The notes beneath the pieces are model-generated. The model was not told the DNA's origin. It did no database searches and saw nothing but the letters and a program-made list of their open reading frames with translations. From positions 11,505,948 through 11,569,947 of the forward strand of contig NW_019091362.1 of NCBI RefSeq assembly GCF_001949145.1: a DNA stretch of 64,000 nt, in the 5' to 3' direction. Shown one piece after another: positions 58,301 through 64,000 of the stretch. This DNA comes from Acanthaster planci. Lineage: Eukaryota > Echinodermata > Asteroidea > Valvatida > Acanthasteridae. Numbering within the stretch: position 1 is the first letter of the stretch; each line of letters opens with the position of its first letter. A program made the position numbers and the translations under genes.

Positions 58301-61300
58301 CTGATGGCAACCATTTCTTCATCTGTATTGAAAAACAAAACAAGTACAAAAATGCTATTGATTTCTTTCCCACTAATCGGATCTTACGGGACTGATAGAT
58401 TTTTGTAACGATCAATCTTACAGCATTAAAAGCCTTAATATTTTGAACGAATAGTTAGCTTATATTTCTGATCATATACGCCATCACGTCTAATTCCTTT
58501 CCATGAAAACCTCTTGGTACGGTACCGCACGGCATTGTGAGTCGCCATATTGTTGGTAGAAACCATTGATCTCTATTATAAAGACAGAAACCCTATTCCA
58601 TTGAGATACTGGGGATGAGCGCCGTAAACCCCGAGAAACTATAAACTGTGAGCAGTGTTTCATCGGCAGGGATACATTTAGATTCCAATCAGTCAACGTG
58701 CATGCCAAGCGTTATGCACCGATCTACTCTTAAGATCGTTACTTCAAGGAATTATACTGTATGTTCTGTGACATTGCCAAATCAATTAAATGACATTGTA
58801 TTTATAAGTGGTTAATAAGCCAAAATCAATTAGTAGAAATGCGCGTCTTTTCGTGAAATCGAAATCAATTTGTCCCACTTGTTGGCCTTTCTGTGCAATT
58901 TATTATTCCGTAGGGCGGGGATGTAACAAAGATTTATTGCTCTTCGTGAAAGCGAAAATCTTACTTGACTTACTTTTAGGCCTTTCCAGTCAGTACCTGT
59001 TGTTTGTGTACGAAGGGCAGTCAGATTTATGTCTGTCCGTGAAAACGCAAAATGTACTCCTCGAAATTTGGGCGTATAACATCATGAATATCGAAATATG
59101 CTACTTTCAACATGTTTGGCTCGTCCTGAAAACGGTGACGGGTTATTTCAATGGTTCCCCGTCGTCAAATCACCGTTATTTGTAGGATTTGGTTTTTTTC
59201 AGTTCTTTGTCAACCAACTCACCGCTGGCGCACATGACCTCCTTGAAAGTTCCAGCACAAGAGGGCGTTCTGTTTTCGCAGCTGCTGTCCATCAGCGTAT
59301 GCCTCAGACACTCTGTCCACGAATGATACGCATATCCACATCTTGTGGTCATCAGTTGGAGTGTAGGTTCCCGAGTCTCGTTTGTACACACTCCGCCTAG
59401 ACCGAGGGCTAGCTTATATCCGAAATGCCGGCAAATCAGATCGGCTTCATAAAGGTCACCGTCGATATCGGCTTGTTGGTCCTGTGGGCGGCACCTTGCT
59501 AGCCAGGCCCAACCTGCCGTGCCGACGCTTACCTCTACCCGGCCCTCGCGGGGAGAACACCCAGCAGATAGCCGAAACGTAGCTGCATGTAAAATATATT
59601 TTAAAGAATCAAAAGAAAAAAATCATTTTCTGCAGTGAGAAACGGGATAGTTGGCAAAGGAATAATACAAGAATACCAGGTTACACATTTTGTGTCATAC
59701 GAACAAGCCTTGACACCAACGTGTGAAAACTAACATTAAAACAGCTTGGTATTTTCAATTATTTTGGCATAGCGTTGTTTAATTGTTTGGCCCCCTCCCG
59801 ACATCTGGCACACGTGATTTGACCTTAAATTATGCATTTTTATATACATATGTATATTTTTTATTCACATACATATATATATAAAATAACCCATCCTGCA
59901 TTTTTGGGAAATTTGTTGGCCAATGGATACCTTCAACTTCCTTTACATTTATGTAAAATCGACGCACGCATGACCAACAGGTATCATCCCGTGCGTTTAC
60001 GGGATATTCTGCTTAGTATAGCCTTGATGGCCTCAGGACAGTTTCATGTAGTTGTAAAAGGGAATGTTGCAAGGTTTCATTGTATTCTTATGAATCGAGC
60101 AAGAAGTGTCGTAAGTGCATGTTCATAGATACAAACGGGAGAACCATACGTGGAATGCAGAGAAGTGCCAAGTCGGAACTGTGGTCACAGCTGGTCGGAT
60201 GCAGAGACCAAGCAGCAAATGAGCACAGGTCGCCGGGCTTTTCATAGGTGCACGTGAAACCCTGAGACCATATTGGTTTGTCAGCCTTGCCGAACCTCTC
60301 GCCCGCATAGCTGAGGCTGTAGGGAGCGAGGAACCCCATTCGAGAGCAGATGCCGCGCACTACCGCCAGAGGGCAAGCATGCGCCACCGCGGTGCTGTTT
60401 CTGTCACAAACCGTGCCCCATATGTCATCTGGTGGTCTCATCTCCAGCCGTCCCTCGTAACCGTGCGGTCCGCCGGCTAGTGTGACATTCCAGTCCCAGG
60501 AAAACCACTCCAGCCGTGCCTCCACTGTGTGAAACATGCGGAAATAAACTTATGATATATAGGCAGGTTACAGTTCGGTGCTTGTTTTTGACCTTGTCAA
60601 GTCTATTGTTGGAGTTTGAAACATCTTAATATCTTTATGGGTTTCTGAGTCACAGATAAAAAGCCCAAACTGAGGCTCTTGATGTTGATGTTCTGGGGTG
60701 AAGAGTCCACAGCTTTTATTTTTATTTTATATATCTATATATACATTTGTGAATTTTTGTAAATAAATATTTGTAAATAAATAAAATTAAATGTTAGACT
60801 ATGTTTTCTGGAATACATACTTGACAAATTAACCATTACACATTTCTTCTTTCATTTGAATAATTGCAAAACATCATTTTATCGTTACTTGTAATTGAGT
60901 CTTGCTCATCTTAATTATCGTCTGCGATTGCTTTTGATGATGAATAAACTTTAGTATACACCTACTTGTTATGTGTTCATTCCTTAAAATGACCTAAAAC
61001 TTAGTGTTGGTAGGTGGGGTGGGTGGAGGAAAAACTAAAGCCTCGGACAGTCTCAACGCAAGTGCCGCACAGTAGGATTTCAAACAGGCTTTCGTGTACG
61101 GTTAAAAAGCAGTGTACCGTGAACCCTTTGCTTGTGCATATTGAGCCAAAGCTGTTGCGTAATCTTCTTCAACAGGTGTATAGTGAAAGCAGAGAATGAA
61201 AGCTTTTGCCTTCACTGGTAAGGATGAATCGTGTCCAATAAATGTGATTAATGTTGTTTCACGATTAATCTTTTCTTTAATAGTCACAATGCATTTCAAT

Positions 61301-63567
61301 AAGTCCCCTTTACCACAGAGTTAGTGACATAATGTTCGGATTTGGTAATGGAAAATTCATTTTCACAGATTTCGACGATTAAAATTACAGCAATTGGCGA
61401 TGACACTCAACTTGCGTGCAGGTCATGCGGCCGTACCGTTGACATCTTAACAGTACTGGACATTTCCTTTCGGACCCGTGTGCGTCATTCAGCTTTTTGG
61501 TTTTTGCAACCCGGACTTACCAGTGGAGATTTTGCTGGCCAGCAGAGCTGAGTGTTTTGTGTTCTCTGTTTTACAGATGATGAGATTATAACTGCGTGTC
61601 ATAATCAGAGGACTGCCTTGTGAAATGAAAGATCATCTTTCATTTCTTCGTGTAGATTAAAGTTTATGCAACATTTTTAGCGGGTGAAATACCAACTAAT
61701 GCAAAAGTTGGGCAAAGCTTTAAGCAACAGTTGGGCAACACCATACATTGCGTAATTAATGAGTAAAAAATTTGCCATGGCATGAGTTGGTAAAACCTTT
61801 GCTCAAAGATTGGGTAATCGTCAGTGACCAGTTGTTGGCCTGGTTGTCGCACAGTGTTGGTTCAAATTAACCCAGTAATTTAGTTGATATAAAAGCCTTC
61901 CCTGAAAAACCTAGCAGCAACAGTGTTTTTAGTATGAAAAAATTAACTTGTTACGTTCAAGTGAATTTAAAGTATAAGATTTTATTCACATGTAACTCCC
62001 CTTAAAGGCTTCTTCGGCAAGTGGTGCAATGCGCTCACGGTTTAACTTTTTCTTCTGAAAAACAATAATAGCGCCGAAACTCCTGGTTCAGACAGTTCTA
62101 TGGCTTCCAGAAATATCGTTTGTTATAAACACATTACCTGAGAATACTATCCAGGTCTCACCTCCGAAGGAGCTTCGTGGGTCTTGACGACACTGGGACT
62201 GCTATCACGCCGGGGGAGACAAACAAACAAACTAAGCACATGGGACCGTTGGCGGGACTCTTATTTACAGCATTTGTAAAAAAAATGCTAGACTTGATCC
62301 AATTAAGTCAAACGATGTAGTAATGCAAGAGCTGACTCTTGCCAATTTATGCAAAAGCAATTAGATTTTTGATCACTCATAAAACATCAGTTTCAACACT
62401 ACCTTGGTATTATACTTGTATGGTTTTCTGTGTCGAAAGTTGTGTGTGAAATCCTTTGCGAAACGAGGGGCAGGGGAAAAAAAAGGCCACGACATGTACG
62501 GGTGTGATTGCAGTGTAGACATGGCTTCACCCGAAGGATTTTTTTTTCATAATTTTCCAGCCGCACATATTTTCCCACTTGAAAGCGCCATCTGTTCGAG
62601 AATGCAGAGTGAGGCACACATGGGCACATAATTTATTCCTACATCCAGAATAATATCATTACAAAATAAGTTTCTTTTATACAGTCTCTGTCACATTCCC
62701 GTGGATAAGACACGTTGCTGTCAGCTTGCATAGTTGAGAGGTAAAACTAGCCAGAGTCTCTTGATAAAAGGACAGTCTAGAGATATTGGTTCCAGTAAGT
62801 TATTGTCTGTTGTCTTGTCTCTTAATTGTCATTTACGTTATGCTATGAAAGCTTACTTTGGAATGAGATTGTCCTCACTGAGATTTTCTCGTAGTAGTTG
62901 CAACTTTGTTTTTGTAAGCGGTACTGACCAAGCGCAAAATCGGCTGCACATTATTGTAATGTGTTTTGTTGCTTTTGTTTTCGATCCAGTGTGCAGCTGT
63001 TTGCAATTTTCAGCTGTGCTGTGATACTCTCCCCAAAGTTGTCTTGACTGGAGTCTATGACTCGACTCGAATCCGAATAGGCCTAGTGTCACAATTTTAG
63101 GACGACTCGATTCCCGACGGATAAATTACTCGTTTTGACTCAAATCACTGGGAGCAAATTAATGACCCGATGCGACTCGATTCCCTCATGAAAAGATCTG
63201 ACTCGAGTAATAGTTACTTTTTGGATAAGTCCCCCCCCAGTAAGCTCCCTTGCGAATAAATAGTTGAAGTTACATACAGTGCCGGTTTATATAATGTTCT
63301 TGTCATGTATTTTAGGTTTTCCCCGGTTAATTTCGTTCAATTCGTTACAATGACTGTGCTGGACTCACAAAAATTAGTAGTTCAATCTAACTCTCACCCA
63401 CCCTGATTATGTGATTTCCAGTGCACCCGTTCGTTTCCCCACTTCCTCCGTCTTCCCAACGTGCATTGTTATGTACTTTCTAAAGTCTATGAACCACAGG
63501 CAGCTATAGAGGCATATATGCACATACCTATGAGTAAAGTCAGCGAAAGTAACAGAATCGTCTTCAT
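55079..63567 (-). CDS. SRCR x3 - somatomedin-B-like - family B 7TM receptor
   Basis: Six minus-strand exons: 63528-63567, 60150-60524, 59223-59582, 57969-58322, 55604-57756, 55079-55333. They join in phase to 1178 residues. A signal peptide is followed by three SRCR-like domains (about 14-138, 139-258, 259-376), a somatomedin-B-like Cys cluster (395-428), and a Cys-rich ectodomain with CAIC and CAKC pairs and many sequons. Seven TM helices (about 884-1140) end in a short tail. Family B/adhesion hallmarks are the Cys947-Cys1031 pair with CWL in loop 2 and FIIFCSLQG in TM7. There is no canonical HL/S or HL/T GPS cleavage site. A G-protein-coupled surface receptor that senses ligand through SRCR domains is the likely role. 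From general knowledge, unusual adhesion-GPCR ectodomains, including SRCR and somatomedin-B, have been noted in amphioxus, so the combination may not be unique. Confidence 0.85.
55502..55527. repeat. 26-bp hairpin in intron 5 of the 7TM gene
   Basis: Eleven bases TATCTATATAC, the spacer GTAA, then the exact inverse. Confidence 0.6.
55604..57756 (-). CDS. 7TM receptor exon 5: somatomedin-B-like module, ectodomain, TM1-TM5
   Basis: Acceptor CTGCCTGTAG, donor AAG|GTATGA, phase 1-0, 717 codons without interruption. CVGRC, CGCD and DCCYD give seven of the eight cysteines of a somatomedin-B domain. TM1 to TM5 occupy its last 210 codons. Confidence 0.9.
57969..58322 (-). CDS. 7TM receptor exon 4: SRCR-like domain 3
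   Basis: Acceptor TTCAATACAG, phase 1-1, donor G|GTTGGT, which is weak but is the one that keeps the frame. VSVRLVDGLNDREGILELQF is the start of an SRCR module; GWGPACLHDG replaces the usual WGTVCDD. Confidence 0.78.
59223..59582 (-). CDS. 7TM receptor exon 3: SRCR-like domain 2
   Basis: Acceptor ACATGCAG, donor G|GTGAGT, phase 1-1. FRLSAGCSPREGRVEVSVG, ADLICRHFGY and a final VMCAS mark an SRCR fold. It is more divergent than domain 1. Confidence 0.8.
60150..60524 (-). CDS. 7TM receptor exon 2: SRCR domain 1
   Basis: Acceptor TTTCACACAG, donor C|GTATGG, phase 1-1. VTLAGGPHGYEGRLEM, DIWGTVCD, GICSRMGF, RFGKADKPIW and LALLC follow the SRCR pattern closely. Confidence 0.88.
63037..63216. mobile_element. 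GACTCGA-rich element, copy 2 (intron 1 of 7TM gene)
   Basis: GACTGGAGTC, GACTCGACTCGAAT, GACTCGATTCC repeats and CGATTCCCTCATGA match 7851-8235 in reverse orientation. It appears shorter, with only the left AGTTGT end seen. Confidence 0.5.
63528..63567 (-). CDS. 7TM receptor exon 1: signal peptide
   Basis: ATG at 63567, MKTILLLSLTLLI, donor G|GTATGT, phase 1, matching exon 2. It is 3 kb upstream of exon 2, so the link rests on phase, strand and the need for a signal peptide. Confidence 0.65.
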
Positions 63568-64000
63568 GCTCAGGGTGGCCCGTTTCGTGCAAACTGCACA
63601 GCTTGTTCTTGTTCTGTGGCTGTTTTCACATTGCCTTAAATAAGCTTCCTCCGTCTGTGTACGCTGTTGACCCATCCGTTTCCAGAAACAGCTGTGGACC
63701 TGTTCAGCGAGATTAACATAGCGTAATATTGTAGTGTCTCGTTACAGAAGTTTTATCTTCTTTCGTTGCCTCGGTTCATATGCTATGAATTCCTCAGAGT
63801 GTGTTACCTGTAAGTGCTGGGCAGTCGTGCTGAACTAATTAAAATTTTGCCGAAGGATGATTATCTTGTCTGGCGGTCTAGCGTGAAGCCTGGATGTCAT
63901 ATTACTAATGAAGGAGCCAATATAAGAATCAGCTTCAGTATCTAACATAACGTAATAAGGTTTTGCATTCCCCTTTGCATAATGTAATGTGACAGCCATT
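63568..64000. other. Region 5' of the 7TM receptor
   Basis: Expected to hold its 5' UTR and promoter. I see no convincing TATA box or other element. Confidence 0.4.

Noticed and set aside
61680-61860. Repeated GTTGGGCAA and GTTGG words
   Set aside because: The unit length and spacing are irregular; I could not define a tandem repeat or element borders.
1-64000. CRISPR arrays, operons, tRNA or rRNA genes
   Set aside because: The window is eukaryotic; no regularly spaced repeats and no convincing tRNA A/B boxes or rRNA segments were seen.

Overview
This is eukaryotic DNA from an animal nuclear genome: genes are split by GT-AG introns of hundreds to thousands of bases, there are two assembly gaps (14018-14334 and 33622-33735), and the spaces between exons are full of transposon remains. 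The mix of families points to an invertebrate deuterostome, such as a lancelet, hemichordate or echinoderm. It includes HYR plus fibronectin-III receptors, SRCR domains on a somatomedin-B 7TM receptor, a DIRS retrotransposon, and introns rich in the palindrome ACATGT. I cannot choose among these lineages from the sequence alone.

Layout. 2221-3612 (-) is a 463-residue, largely disordered protein that I do not recognise; its stop codon overlaps a poly(A) signal. 3613-12.6 kb has no firm gene, but holds two weak candidate exons on the minus strand and several MITE-like repeats. 12620-22993 (+) is a 12-exon type I receptor: signal peptide, 2 HYR, 4 FN3, TM, tyrosine-containing tail. 23-28.6 kb has repeats only, including a LINE 3' end and a 150-bp foldback. 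28687-45116 (+) is a complete 10-exon sialidase related to NEU1. A decayed LINE lies in its sixth intron, and a structurally complete but decayed DIRS element lies in its ninth. 45.1-49.2 kb has repeats and no gene. 49264-50538 (-) is an intronless two-Ig membrane receptor with YxN motifs. 50.6-55 kb has no gene that I can support. 55079-63567 (-) is a 6-exon receptor: signal peptide, three SRCR-like domains, a somatomedin-B-like module, a long ectodomain and a family-B-type 7TM.

The splice models of the three multi-exon genes were built by hand. In each one every intron phase agrees and the total is a whole number of codons (676, 529 and 1178 residues). The extracellular HYR, FN3 and SRCR units mostly sit on phase 1-1 exons, the usual signature of exon shuffling.

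Four of the five genes encode membrane proteins. Three of these look like recognition receptors, and two of them share a TEYEN tyrosine motif in their tails. The fourth, the sialidase, probably edits surface or lysosomal glycans. Whether the group works together is inference; nothing in the sequence shows shared regulation.
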